This document shows positions 34,520-43,054 of a stretch of DNA of 64,000 bases, one piece after another. The stretch is taken from contig NZ_RMBX01000012.1 in the NCBI RefSeq assembly GCF_003807585.1, forward strand, positions 1-64,000, given 5' to 3'. The position numbers and the translations under genes were made by a program. Under the pieces are notes generated by a model. It saw only the letters and a program-made list of their open reading frames with translations, was not told the origin of the DNA and searched no databases. Every line of letters begins with the position of its first letter. The first letter of the stretch is position 1. The stretch comes from Chitinophaga barathri (GTDB taxonomy: Bacteria; Bacteroidota; Bacteroidia; Chitinophagales; Chitinophagaceae).

Positions 34520-35566
34520 TTAAACGGTTGCTTTGTTTGCCAGCTGCCCGCAGGCGGCATCTATATCCTTGCCGCGGCTCCTGCGCAGGCGCGCGTTCAC
34601 ACGGTTTTTGCCAAGGTATTCCATAAATGCTTCCGTGGCTTCGGGAGAAGGTTTCTGGAAGCGTGCCTGATCGATGGGATTGTATTCGATGATGTTCACA
34701 AGGTCCACCGGCACCTGGCGGTAGATCTTGATCAGCTCGTCCGCATCCTTTTCGGAATCGTTGAAGTCCTTGAACAGGATGTATTCGAAAGAGATTTCGT
34801 TTTCGGTGGCTTTGTAAAAATAGTTCAGCGAATCCACGAGCACCTTGAGATTGTTGGTTTCGTTGATCGGCATGATCTGGCTGCGTTTTTTATCATTCGC
34901 GGCGTGGAGGGACAGGGCGAGGTTAAATTTCACCTGGTCGTCTCCCAGCTGCTGGATCATTTTGGCTACGCCCGCGGTGGATACGGTGATCCTTTTCGGG
35001 CTCATGGCCAGGCCGTCAGTGGAAGTGATCTTTTCTATGGATTTCAGTACGTTGCGGTAGTTGAGCAGGGGTTCGCCCATGCCCATGTATACGATATTAG
35101 TGAGTTTCTTACCGGAGGTTTCGATGGCCTGTTTGTTGATGAGGGCTACTTCGTCGAATATCTCGTCGAATTCCAGGTTCCTTTTGCGGTCCATGAAACC
35201 GGTGGCGCAGAACTTACAGCTGAGGCTGCAGCCTACCTGGGAAGAAACGCAGGCGGTCTGGCGGGTGCTGGTGGGTATGAGCACACCTTCCACCAGGTGG
35301 CCGTCGTGCAGGCGGAAGCGGCTTTTGATGGTGCCGTCTGTACTATGCTGGGTAGCGTCTATCCTGATGGAGGGGAAGTCGAAATTTTCTTCCAGGGCAG
35401 CGCGCAAAGGCTTGCTGAGATTGGTCATGCTCTCAAAATCAGGGGCCTGTTTCAGCCACAGCCACTCATAGACCTGCTTGGCCCTGAACGACTTTTCGCC
35501 CATCTGTTCAAATACTTCCTGGATTTGGGCCAGGCTCAGGTGCCTGATATTCTGCTTCCTCATCAT
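34520..35566 (-). CDS. rlmN: 23S rRNA (adenine2503-C2)-methyltransferase RlmN
   Basis: 348 residues from the ATG at 35566. It is a radical-SAM enzyme that methylates A2503 of 23S rRNA and A37 of some tRNAs. The cluster motif CSLSCKFC (C-x3-C-x2-C) and the following ATGF are present, as is YMGMGEPLLNY, and the methyl-carrying C-terminal Cys lies in DIDAACGQLA. Frames upstream to 35662 are open, but a -7 box (35571-35578 on the minus strand) lies 4 bp before this ATG, which decides the start. It heads the rlmN/RluB-type pair. Confidence 0.95.
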   Translation of the reverse strand: MMRKQNIRHLSLAQIQEVFEQMGEKSFRAKQVYEWLWLKQAPDFESMTNLSKPLRAALEENFDFPSIRIDATQHSTDGTIKSRFRLHDGHLVEGVLIPTSTRQTACVSSQVGCSLSCKFCATGFMDRKRNLEFDEIFDEVALINKQAIETSGKKLTNIVYMGMGEPLLNYRNVLKSIEKITSTDGLAMSPKRITVSTAGVAKMIQQLGDDQVKFNLALSLHAANDKKRSQIMPINETNNLKVLVDSLNYFYKATENEISFEYILFKDFNDSEKDADELIKIYRQVPVDLVNIIEYNPIDQARFQKPSPEATEAFMEYLGKNRVNARLRRSRGKDIDAACGQLANKATV

Positions 35567-35570
35567 CCCG

Positions 35571-35578
35571 CAAAGGTA
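35571..35578 (-). promoter_or_regulatory. -7 box of rlmN
   Basis: TACCTTTG on the minus strand, exact match, 4 bp before the ATG-ATG pair. It implies an almost leaderless mRNA and fixes the start. Confidence 0.7.
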
Positions 35579-35663
35579 CATCCATATTTCGGATTTGAGA
35601 TTAGGAAGGAGGCCCGTTAATACCGGATAGTTACCTAAATTCGCAACTTTAACAAAAGACAAT

Positions 35664-36863
35664 ATGCAAACTGCTTATATAATTGACGCTGTAAGGACCC
35701 CTATAGGCCGCTATGGTGGCAAGCTCAGCACCATCAGGCCGGATGATATGCTGGCCCTGATGCTCAGGAGCTTATTAACACGTAATCCCTCGCTGGACCC
35801 CGCTTCCATCGAGGATGTGATAGCCGGGGCCACCAACCAGGCCGGGGAAGATAACCGGGACGTGGCCCGGATGGCGGTATTACTGGCCGGCCTGCCCGTA
35901 TCCGTGGGCGGCAACACCGTAAACCGTCTCTGCGCCTCTGGTCTTCAGGCGATTATGGACGCTGCCCGCGCCGTTATGTGCAACGAAGGGGATGTATACA
36001 TCGCCGGCGGCGTAGAAAGCATGACCCGCGCCCCGCTCGTAATGCCTAAAGCAGACGGCGCCTTCAGCCGCAAAACCGAAATTTACGACTCCACCATCGG
36101 CTGGCGCTTTACCAACCAGAAGCTGGTGGACCTGTATTATCCCTTTTCCATGGGCGAAACCGCTGAAAACGTAGCCAGGGAATGGAAGATCAGCCGTGAA
36201 GACCAGGACCGATTTGCCTTCGAAAGCCAGCTGAAATACAAACAGGCCCTCCTGGCGGGCAAATGGCAGGATGAGATCATTCCCGTGGAAATCACACCCA
36301 ATAAGGAGGAACAGGTGATCTTCAGCAAAGACGAGCATCCCCGTGAAACCTCCCTCGAAAAGCTGGCCGGCCTGCGCCCCGCTTTTGCCAAAGACGGTTC
36401 CGTGACCGCGGGCAACTCCGCCGGCATCAACGACGGCGCTTCCGCCCTGCTGATCGTCTCCGAAAGCGCACTTAAACGTTTCAATCTCAAACCGATAGCT
36501 ATGGTCCGCTCCATGGCCGTGAGCGGTGTGGACCCCGCCATCATGGGTATCGGGCCGGTGCCATCCACGGTTAAAGCGCTGAAAAGGGCGGACCTGTCCG
36601 TGTCCGACCTGGATGTGATAGAACTGAATGAGGCTTTTGCTTCCCAATCCCTTGCCTGCATCCGTGAGCTGGGGCTGAACCCGGAGAAGATCAACTTCAA
36701 CGGCGGCTCCATTTCCATCGGTCACCCGCTGGGCTGCAGCGGCGCGCGCATTACCACGACGCTTATGCATGAGATGAAACGGCAGCAGGGTGTGAAGTAC
36801 GGCCTGGCTACGATGTGCGTGGGCGTAGGGCAGGGTGCGGCGATTGTGTTTGAGAAAGTGTAA
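35664..36863 (+). CDS. Acetyl-CoA acyltransferase (thiolase)
   Basis: 399 residues, typical thiolase length. It catalyses thiolytic cleavage or condensation of 3-ketoacyl-CoA. Nucleophile Cys90 is in NRLCASGLQA, the active-site His is in SIGHPLGCSG and the second Cys is in ATMCVGVGQG. The sequence is closest in feel to the 3-oxoadipyl-CoA/acetyl-CoA acyltransferase group (PcaF/FadA type); no partner beta-oxidation genes are adjacent, so chain-length preference is uncertain. A near-match -7 box (TAAATTCG at 35636-35643) precedes it. The protein is cytoplasmic. Confidence 0.93.
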   Translation: MQTAYIIDAVRTPIGRYGGKLSTIRPDDMLALMLRSLLTRNPSLDPASIEDVIAGATNQAGEDNRDVARMAVLLAGLPVSVGGNTVNRLCASGLQAIMDAARAVMCNEGDVYIAGGVESMTRAPLVMPKADGAFSRKTEIYDSTIGWRFTNQKLVDLYYPFSMGETAENVAREWKISREDQDRFAFESQLKYKQALLAGKWQDEIIPVEITPNKEEQVIFSKDEHPRETSLEKLAGLRPAFAKDGSVTAGNSAGINDGASALLIVSESALKRFNLKPIAMVRSMAVSGVDPAIMGIGPVPSTVKALKRADLSVSDLDVIELNEAFASQSLACIRELGLNPEKINFNGGSISIGHPLGCSGARITTTLMHEMKRQQGVKYGLATMCVGVGQGAAIVFEKV

Positions 36864-36930
36864 GCATGATTCATTCATCAAATCCCGCTGAAGTTCTTTC
36901 CCGAATCCCCGATCTTTGCGGCACCGAACC

Positions 36931-37860
36931 ATGAAAAGATCCAATTATGCCCTCGGCTTTGCCATGGCCCTCATCGGCGCTATGATGTTCTCCGCCAAGG
37001 CCATTTACGTAAAACTCGTTTACCGCACGGAAGATATAGACGCTATTTCCATGCTGGCGCTGCGTATGATGTTCGCCGTGCCTTTTTACATCGTGACCGC
37101 CGTCGTGCTTTTCCGCCGGGCGGACAATGTGAAGCTCACCGCCCGCCAGTGGAGCTGGATAGCGGTACTCGGTTTCCTCGGCTATTATGCCAGCAGCCTG
37201 CTGGATTTTATGGGGCTGGCTTATATCACCGCCGGTCTTGAGCGGCTGATCCTTTTCCTTTACCCCACGTTCGCGTTGCTGATCGGTGCCATCGGCTTCG
37301 GTAAAAAGATCAGCCGCATCCAGTGGATAGCCTTGCTGATAGCGTATGGCGGCATGATAGTGGCTTTTGCGGGAGACGTGCAGCAGCAATGGGACCCCGG
37401 CGTGATCACGGGAAGCCTGCTGGTACTGGGTTGCGCGGTGACTTATGCTTTTTATATCGTGGGCGGCGGGGAGATCATCCCGAGGGTAGGCTCTATGAAA
37501 TTCACTTCCTATGCCCTGTGTTTCGCCGCTATCGGCATATTTGTACAGTATTTCGTGAAACACGGCACCGAGGTGCGGCATTTTTCCGGGCATACGTACT
37601 GGTTATGTTTCCAGATGGCGATCGTGTCCACGGTGATCCCCACGTTCCTTACCAGTGAAGGCATCCGGAAGATCGGGTCCGGCAATACGGCGATCATCAC
37701 GAGCGTGGGCCCGGTGGCAACGATTGTACAGGCATATATTTTCCTGGATGAGCCTATTACCTGGCCTCAGCTGGGCGGTACGGCGCTGGTGCTGGCGGGC
37801 GTGCTGCTGATCGGGAAAAACGGGAAGGAAAAGGAAACGGCAATAAAAAACGAGCGGTAG
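36931..37860 (+). CDS. EamA/DMT-family permease
   Basis: 309 residues from the ATG at 36931, with about ten membrane helices in two homologous halves (EamA repeats about 8-145 and 165-300). DMT permeases export metabolites such as amino acids or nucleobases; the substrate cannot be inferred. A -7-like GATCTTTG (one mismatch, 36911-36918) precedes the start by 12 bp. The gene ends 52 bp from the convergent sigma factor, with an imperfect hairpin around the stop codon. Confidence 0.9.
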   Translation: MKRSNYALGFAMALIGAMMFSAKAIYVKLVYRTEDIDAISMLALRMMFAVPFYIVTAVVLFRRADNVKLTARQWSWIAVLGFLGYYASSLLDFMGLAYITAGLERLILFLYPTFALLIGAIGFGKKISRIQWIALLIAYGGMIVAFAGDVQQQWDPGVITGSLLVLGCAVTYAFYIVGGGEIIPRVGSMKFTSYALCFAAIGIFVQYFVKHGTEVRHFSGHTYWLCFQMAIVSTVIPTFLTSEGIRKIGSGNTAIITSVGPVATIVQAYIFLDEPITWPQLGGTALVLAGVLLIGKNGKEKETAIKNER

Positions 37861-37912
37861 ACTTTAACATCCCACCGCCCGTTCATTGGCAAGCAAAAGC
37901 AAAAAAGGGTAC

Positions 37913-38494
37913 TCACAAACAAATCTGCTTCTCCGTCATCATCTTCCGGAGATTGATCAGACCGTATCTCATACGGCCCAATGCAGTATTGATGCTCACA
38001 TTTGTGAGGTCGGCAATTTCTTTGAAACTCAGCTCCGCATAATGACGCAGGATGATCACTTCCCTTTGTTCGCCGGGAAGCAGATCCAGCATACGGCGCA
38101 CGCTGTCGTGGCTCTGCCGGGTCATCATCTTTTCTTCAGCGCTGGGCTCGGAGAAGTTCAGTACGTTGAAGATGTCTTTATCGTCGCCGGTTTTAATAAC
38201 AGGCGTGCGTTTGATTTTACGGAAATGGTCCACGCACAGGTTATGCGCGATGCGCATGGCCCAGGGAAGGAATTTGCCTTTCTCCGTATACCGGTCCGCA
38301 CGGATGGTATCGATAATCTTGATGAAAGTATCCTGGAAGATATCTTCGGCAAGAAAAGTATCTTTTACGAGCAATACGATGGAGGTGAAAAGTTTGTCCT
38401 TATGACGATACACCAATTCTTCCAGGGCGGAAGAGTGACCTTTCTTGAACAGATTGATCAGTTGTTCGTCGTTCATTTTGTACATTACTTGCAT
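37913..38494 (-). CDS. ECF-family RNA polymerase sigma factor
   Basis: 193 residues. Sigma region 2 (AEDIFQDTFIKIIDTIR and FLPWAMRIAHNLCVDHFRK) and region 4 (LPGEQREVIILRHYAELSFKEIADLTNVSINTALGRM) are clear. ECF sigmas direct RNA polymerase to dedicated promoters. No FecR-type or ZAS-type anti-sigma gene is adjacent, unlike the SusCD-linked ECF sigmas of this phylum, so regulation is not visible. The start may be any of three in-frame ATGs (38494, 38485, 38476); the last, giving MNDEQLINLF, fits the family well. Confidence 0.92.
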   Translation of the reverse strand: MQVMYKMNDEQLINLFKKGHSSALEELVYRHKDKLFTSIVLLVKDTFLAEDIFQDTFIKIIDTIRADRYTEKGKFLPWAMRIAHNLCVDHFRKIKRTPVIKTGDDKDIFNVLNFSEPSAEEKMMTRQSHDSVRRMLDLLPGEQREVIILRHYAELSFKEIADLTNVSINTALGRMRYGLINLRKMMTEKQICL

Positions 38495-38773
38495 ATACGT
38501 CTACCAATAGCGGTTAGTAAATAGTACGGACTTAACAGTCAGTAGGTTGTTTTAGTAGCGTAAAGTTTAAGCGATAATGTACAATTTTATAAGTTATGAA
38601 TATTCAACCGGGACTAGGTATAAGATGTCGGTTATTGCAAATATAACGGAATGTTTGAATAAAACAACACCAGCCGGATAATTTTGCTACTAAAGATGTA
38701 CGAGGGATCGGGGCTCCCGGATTTGGGGAAAATTACCCGGGGGAATTTGACCGGCATACTGCCTCCGAATCCT

Positions 38774-38781
38774 TAAATTTG
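38774..38781 (+). promoter_or_regulatory. -7 box of uvrA (first copy)
   Basis: TAAATTTG, exact TAnnTTTG match, 7 bp before the uvrA ATG. The remaining ~290 bp between the sigma factor and uvrA holds no other feature I can support. Confidence 0.6.
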
Positions 38782-38788
38782 TGATCCT

Positions 38789-41593
38789 ATGTGCGCAAAA
38801 GTAAAATCCAAGGAAGTGACCGTTGAACGTGAACCAGTTAGCTCACCTGACCATATCTTCATCAAAGGTGCCAGGGTGCATAATCTCAAGAATGTCAGCG
38901 TATCCATTCCCAGAAATAAACTCGTAGTGGTGACCGGTGTGAGCGGCTCGGGCAAATCCAGCCTCACCATGGACACCCTGTATGCCGAAGGCCAGCGCCG
39001 CTACGCGGAAAGCCTCAGCTCCTACGCCCGCCAGTTCCTCATGAGGATGAACAAGCCGGACGTGGATTACATCAAGGGCATCTGCCCGGCCATCGCCATC
39101 GAACAGAAGGTGATCACCCGTACCCCCCGCTCCACCGTGGGCTCCATGACCGAACTGTACGACTACCTGCGCCTGCTTTTTGCCCGCGCCGGCAGAACGT
39201 ATTCCCCCGTTTCGGGCCAGCTGGTCAAAAAACACGAAGTGGCGGACGTGGTGGACTTTATCAGCCGCCTCCCCCATGGCAGCAAAGTGCAGATACTGGT
39301 GCCTTTCCGCCAGCACGCGAACCGTAAAGCGCCGGAAGAACTGAATATCCTGATGCAGAAAGGGTTTTCCCGCCTGTATACGGACGGCGGCCTGGTGCGC
39401 ATCGAAGAGCTGCTGGAGGAAAAATCGCCCAAAATACCCGCTTCCGCCTATGTGCTGATAGACCGCATCGTGGTGAAAGACTTTGAGGAAGATGATAAAC
39501 ACCGGATCGCGGACTCCATCCAGACCGCCTTTTACGAAAGCGAAGGAGATTGTATCCTGGAAGTGGACGGCAAGCTCGCCCAGACCTTCTCCAACCGCTT
39601 CGAGCTGGACGGCATCCAGTTTGAAGAGCCTGTACCGAACCTTTTTTCCTTCAACAATCCTTACGGCGCCTGCCCCACCTGTGAAGGTTTTGGCCAGGTG
39701 CTGGGCATAGACGCGGACCTGGTGATCCCGGACAAACGCCTGAGCGTGTTCGAAGGCGCCGTGGCCCCCTGGCGGGGCGAAAAGATGGGTGAATACAAGG
39801 AAGCCCTGGTGAAAGCCGCCCGGAAGTTCAATTTCCCCATCCACAAACCCGTCTCCGAGCTGACGGATGAGCAGGTAAAGCTGCTCTGGACGGGCAACGA
39901 GCACTTTTACGGCCTGAACGAATTCTTCAAAATGGTGGAGCAGAACCTGTACAAGGTGCAATACCGCGTATTGCAGGCCCGCTACCGCGGCCGCACTGTA
40001 TGCCCCACCTGCAACGGCGCCCGCCTGCGTAAAGAGGCCCTTTATGTAAAAGTGGGGGAGGCCAGCATTGCGGACCTCGTGGAAATGCCCGTGGAGAAAC
40101 TGAAAGTATGGTTTGACGGCCTGGAACTGAACGAATACCAGCAACAGGTGTCCAAACGGATCCTGATAGAAGTGCACCACCGCGTAAAGACCCTGCTGGA
40201 CGTAGGTCTTGGCTACCTTACCCTGAACCGTGTGGCGAACACGCTCAGCGGCGGGGAAAGCCAGCGTATCCAGCTCACCCGCACCCTTGGCAGCAACCTG
40301 ACCAATTCCCTGTATATCCTGGACGAGCCGAGCATCGGCCTGCACGCCCGCGATACCCACCGCCTCATCCGCGTATTGCACGAGCTCCGCGACCTGGGGA
40401 ACACCGTGGTGGTAGTGGAGCACGACGAGCAGCTGATGGAACAGGCGGATTATATCATAGACATGGGGCCGCTGGCCAGCCACCTGGGCGGCGAAGTGAT
40501 CTTTGAAGGTACTTACCCCGAGATATTAAAAGACGGCAAAAGCCTCACCGGCAAATACCTCAGCGGCCACCTCCGCATAGAGCCGCCGGCGCACCTCCGC
40601 AAATGGAAACGCTCCATCACGCTGGAAGGCTGCCGCCAGCACAACCTGAAAAATATTGACGTGGAATTCCCGCTGGGCGTGCTTTGTGTAGTGACCGGCG
40701 TGTCCGGCTCAGGCAAGACCACCCTCGTGAAACAGATACTCTATCCCGCGCTGATGAAGCTGAAAGGGGAGTTTACGGACCGTGTGGGCACGCATCGGCT
40801 CATGAAAGGTGATATGGACCACATCACCCAGATCGAGATGATCGACCAGAACCCGATCGGCAAAAGCTCCCGTTCCAACCCGGTGACCTACATCAAAGCC
40901 TACGACGAGATCCGCGACCTGTTCTCCAAACAACCGCTGTCAAAAATGCGCGGCTTCCAGCCCAAACATTTTTCGTTCAACGTAGACGGCGGGCGCTGCG
41001 ATACCTGCAAAGGCGAAGGCGAAGTGATCGTGGAAATGCAGTTCCTCGCGGACGTGCACCTCACCTGCGAGACCTGCGGCGGCAAACGTTTTAAAGACGA
41101 AGTGCTGGAGGTGCAGTATAAGGGCAAAAGCATTTACGACATCCTGGAAATGGGTGTGGACGAGGCCATCGAGTTTTTCAAAGAAGAAAAAGATGTGGCA
41201 GGAAAGATCCGCCCGCTCAGCGATGTGGGCCTGGGTTATGTGAAGCTGGGCCAAAGCTCTGATACGCTTTCCGGTGGCGAGGCGCAGCGTGTGAAGCTCG
41301 CGAGTTTCCTCGGCAAAGGCAAAGCGCAGGGGCATATCCTTTTTATCTTCGATGAGCCCACTACCGGGCTTCACTTCCACGATATCCGCAAACTGCTGGC
41401 GAGTTTCAACGCCCTGATAGAACAGGGCCACAGCGTGCTGGTGATAGAGCACAACCTGGACGTGATCCGCAGTGCGGACTGGGCGATAGACCTGGGGCCG
41501 GAAGGCGGAGAAGGTGGCGGGAAACTGCTGTACGCCGGTGTGCCGGAGGGGTTGAAAAAAGTGAAGGAAAGTTATACCGGCAAGTTCCTCTGA
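38789..41593 (+). CDS. uvrA: Excinuclease ABC subunit A
   Basis: 934 residues, full-length UvrA. It is the damage-sensing ATPase of nucleotide excision repair. Two ABC modules are visible: Walker A GVSGSGKSSL and GVSGSGKTTL, signatures NTLSGGESQRI and DTLSGGEAQRV, and Walker B regions YILDEPSIGLH and FIFDEPTTGLH. Zinc-binding cysteines occur in CPTCNGARLR and CDTCKGEGE with CETCGGKRF. The protein is cytoplasmic and acts with UvrB. A second, distinct uvrA begins at 62303, so the genome encodes at least two UvrA proteins. A -7 box 7 bp upstream suggests expression independent of neighbours. Confidence 0.96.
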   Translation: MCAKVKSKEVTVEREPVSSPDHIFIKGARVHNLKNVSVSIPRNKLVVVTGVSGSGKSSLTMDTLYAEGQRRYAESLSSYARQFLMRMNKPDVDYIKGICPAIAIEQKVITRTPRSTVGSMTELYDYLRLLFARAGRTYSPVSGQLVKKHEVADVVDFISRLPHGSKVQILVPFRQHANRKAPEELNILMQKGFSRLYTDGGLVRIEELLEEKSPKIPASAYVLIDRIVVKDFEEDDKHRIADSIQTAFYESEGDCILEVDGKLAQTFSNRFELDGIQFEEPVPNLFSFNNPYGACPTCEGFGQVLGIDADLVIPDKRLSVFEGAVAPWRGEKMGEYKEALVKAARKFNFPIHKPVSELTDEQVKLLWTGNEHFYGLNEFFKMVEQNLYKVQYRVLQARYRGRTVCPTCNGARLRKEALYVKVGEASIADLVEMPVEKLKVWFDGLELNEYQQQVSKRILIEVHHRVKTLLDVGLGYLTLNRVANTLSGGESQRIQLTRTLGSNLTNSLYILDEPSIGLHARDTHRLIRVLHELRDLGNTVVVVEHDEQLMEQADYIIDMGPLASHLGGEVIFEGTYPEILKDGKSLTGKYLSGHLRIEPPAHLRKWKRSITLEGCRQHNLKNIDVEFPLGVLCVVTGVSGSGKTTLVKQILYPALMKLKGEFTDRVGTHRLMKGDMDHITQIEMIDQNPIGKSSRSNPVTYIKAYDEIRDLFSKQPLSKMRGFQPKHFSFNVDGGRCDTCKGEGEVIVEMQFLADVHLTCETCGGKRFKDEVLEVQYKGKSIYDILEMGVDEAIEFFKEEKDVAGKIRPLSDVGLGYVKLGQSSDTLSGGEAQRVKLASFLGKGKAQGHILFIFDEPTTGLHFHDIRKLLASFNALIEQGHSVLVIEHNLDVIRSADWAIDLGPEGGEGGGKLLYAGVPEGLKKVKESYTGKFL

Positions 41594-41699
41594 TAAACTG
41601 ATTAAACGATTGCATGTATTCCAGTGGCGAATTACCGATTGGTTTCGCCTGCAACATGTTCCGGATGACGGGAATGTTGCAGCTGGTAATCAGATACAA

Positions 41700-42434
41700 A
41701 TGGATTATACAACGATTGGTGTATTGGCAATAACCTTTATTGCCACCATCATAAGATCAACTTTTGGATTCGGGGAAGCATTGATCGCCGTTCCACTGCT
41801 TATCCTCTTTCTGCCGATTAATATCGCCGTTCCGCTCTCCGTGCTTTTGTCGGTTTTTATTGCGTTGGTCGTAGTAGTGCAGGACCATAAAAAAATCCAC
41901 TTAAGCAGTGCAAAATGGCTGATCCTGTTCGCATTGCCGGGAATTCCTTTGGGGATTGTGATATTGATGTACGGGAGTGAGTTGTTTGTGAAAATCGGAT
42001 TGGGGCTTATCCTGATCGTTTATTCACTGTATTCGTTGTTGGGGAAAAGCAAGATCGTGCTTCCAAAGGATAACATGTTCTGGCTTTTTATATGCGGCTT
42101 CGCCTCGGGCGTTTTTGGCGGGGCTTATGGCATAAACGGGCCGCCGCTCGTGGTGTATGGCAATATGCGGCAATGGGGCGCTAAACAATTCCGGGCTACG
42201 TTGCAGGCATATTTTTTACCGGCCAGTCTTATTGGCGTGATCGGATATTTTTGGGAAGGGCTTTTAAATGCCGAAGTGTGGAAATACTTCCTGTTTTCAT
42301 TGCCGGTAACAGTACCTGCCATATTCCTGGGGCGTTATTTTAACCACCAGTTAAAGGACGATTCGTTTTTCAAATACATTTACTGGGGGCTGATATTGAT
42401 CGGGATATTTTTGATCGCGGATACATTCCGGTAA
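41700..42434 (+). CDS. TauE/SafE-family permease (sulfite exporter-like)
   Basis: 244 residues from the ATG at 41700 (MDYTTIGVLAITF), with about eight membrane helices. The TauE/SafE family moves organosulfur or sulfite-type anions across the inner membrane; the paired signature regions IRSTFGFGEALIAVPLL and SGVFGGAYGINGPPLVVYG are conserved. A longer in-frame start at 41610 lacks family support. It lies downstream of uvrA by about 100 bp and ends at a terminator. Confidence 0.88.
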   Translation: MDYTTIGVLAITFIATIIRSTFGFGEALIAVPLLILFLPINIAVPLSVLLSVFIALVVVVQDHKKIHLSSAKWLILFALPGIPLGIVILMYGSELFVKIGLGLILIVYSLYSLLGKSKIVLPKDNMFWLFICGFASGVFGGAYGINGPPLVVYGNMRQWGAKQFRATLQAYFLPASLIGVIGYFWEGLLNAEVWKYFLFSLPVTVPAIFLGRYFNHQLKDDSFFKYIYWGLILIGIFLIADTFR

Positions 42435-42437
42435 TAG

Positions 42438-42467
42438 AAAAAGGCAAACCCTGCGGTTTGCCTTTTT
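42438..42467. terminator. Bidirectional terminator
   Basis: AAAAAGGCAAACC pairs with GGTTTGCCTTTTT around a 4-nt loop, between the converging TauE/SafE and DUF4293 genes. Confidence 0.9.
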
Positions 42468-42489
42468 ACATATCTTTTAATGGAGCCGC

Positions 42490-42939
42490 TTATCTCAGGC
42501 GGTCCAGGCTTTTGATCAGTTTTTCGTCTTTGTAGATCCCGCGCGCTGCCAGGAAGAGGCATACGACCATTACCACGGGCAGAAAGGCCGGCAGCAGGTA
42601 GTTTGCCCGCACAATGATGGCACCGGAGGACTGGAGGGCATTGGCGGTATCCTGTACTTTAAAATAGATCAGCGCCAGTATGCCGATAGCCAGCAGGATG
42701 TTCAGTACGGTGAGCCTGAACTGGAGCTTGCGTTTTTTGTACAGGAAAATGGTGACCAGGCTCAGGATGGTGCTCACCATCAGCACGGTAAATATCAGAT
42801 AACTGGAGGTGGCATTGAACGTTTCCACGGCGGTGGTGGCGCCCCTGGTAAGGGTGGCTTTCCAGAGATCAAAACTACCCATGGCGCCCCCGGCAATGGC
42901 GGCAAGCAGCAGAAACAGGCTTTGAATGCGTTGTATCAT
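42490..42939 (-). CDS. DUF4293 integral membrane protein
   Basis: 149 residues with four membrane helices (about 5-22, 43-65, 73-95, 107-130). The start MIQRIQSLFLLLAAIAGG is typical of the DUF4293 family restricted to Bacteroidota, whose function is unknown. It is monocistronic, convergent with the TauE/SafE gene and divergent from the malic enzyme gene. Confidence 0.85.
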   Translation of the reverse strand: MIQRIQSLFLLLAAIAGGAMGSFDLWKATLTRGATTAVETFNATSSYLIFTVLMVSTILSLVTIFLYKKRKLQFRLTVLNILLAIGILALIYFKVQDTANALQSSGAIIVRANYLLPAFLPVVMVVCLFLAARGIYKDEKLIKSLDRLR

Positions 42940-43054
42940 GATATTTGCGAATGTTTAACAGGGTAAAAGTAAATAATTATTGTGAACCTACACGAACAGA
43001 GTAGGCCCCGTTCCTCCGATACTTCGTATATTGCACGCCCAATAACAATCTTAT

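Noticed and set aside
38843-40483. A 546-codon minus-strand open frame opposite uvrA
   Set aside because: Antisense shadow caused by codon bias; the plus-strand frame is unmistakable UvrA.
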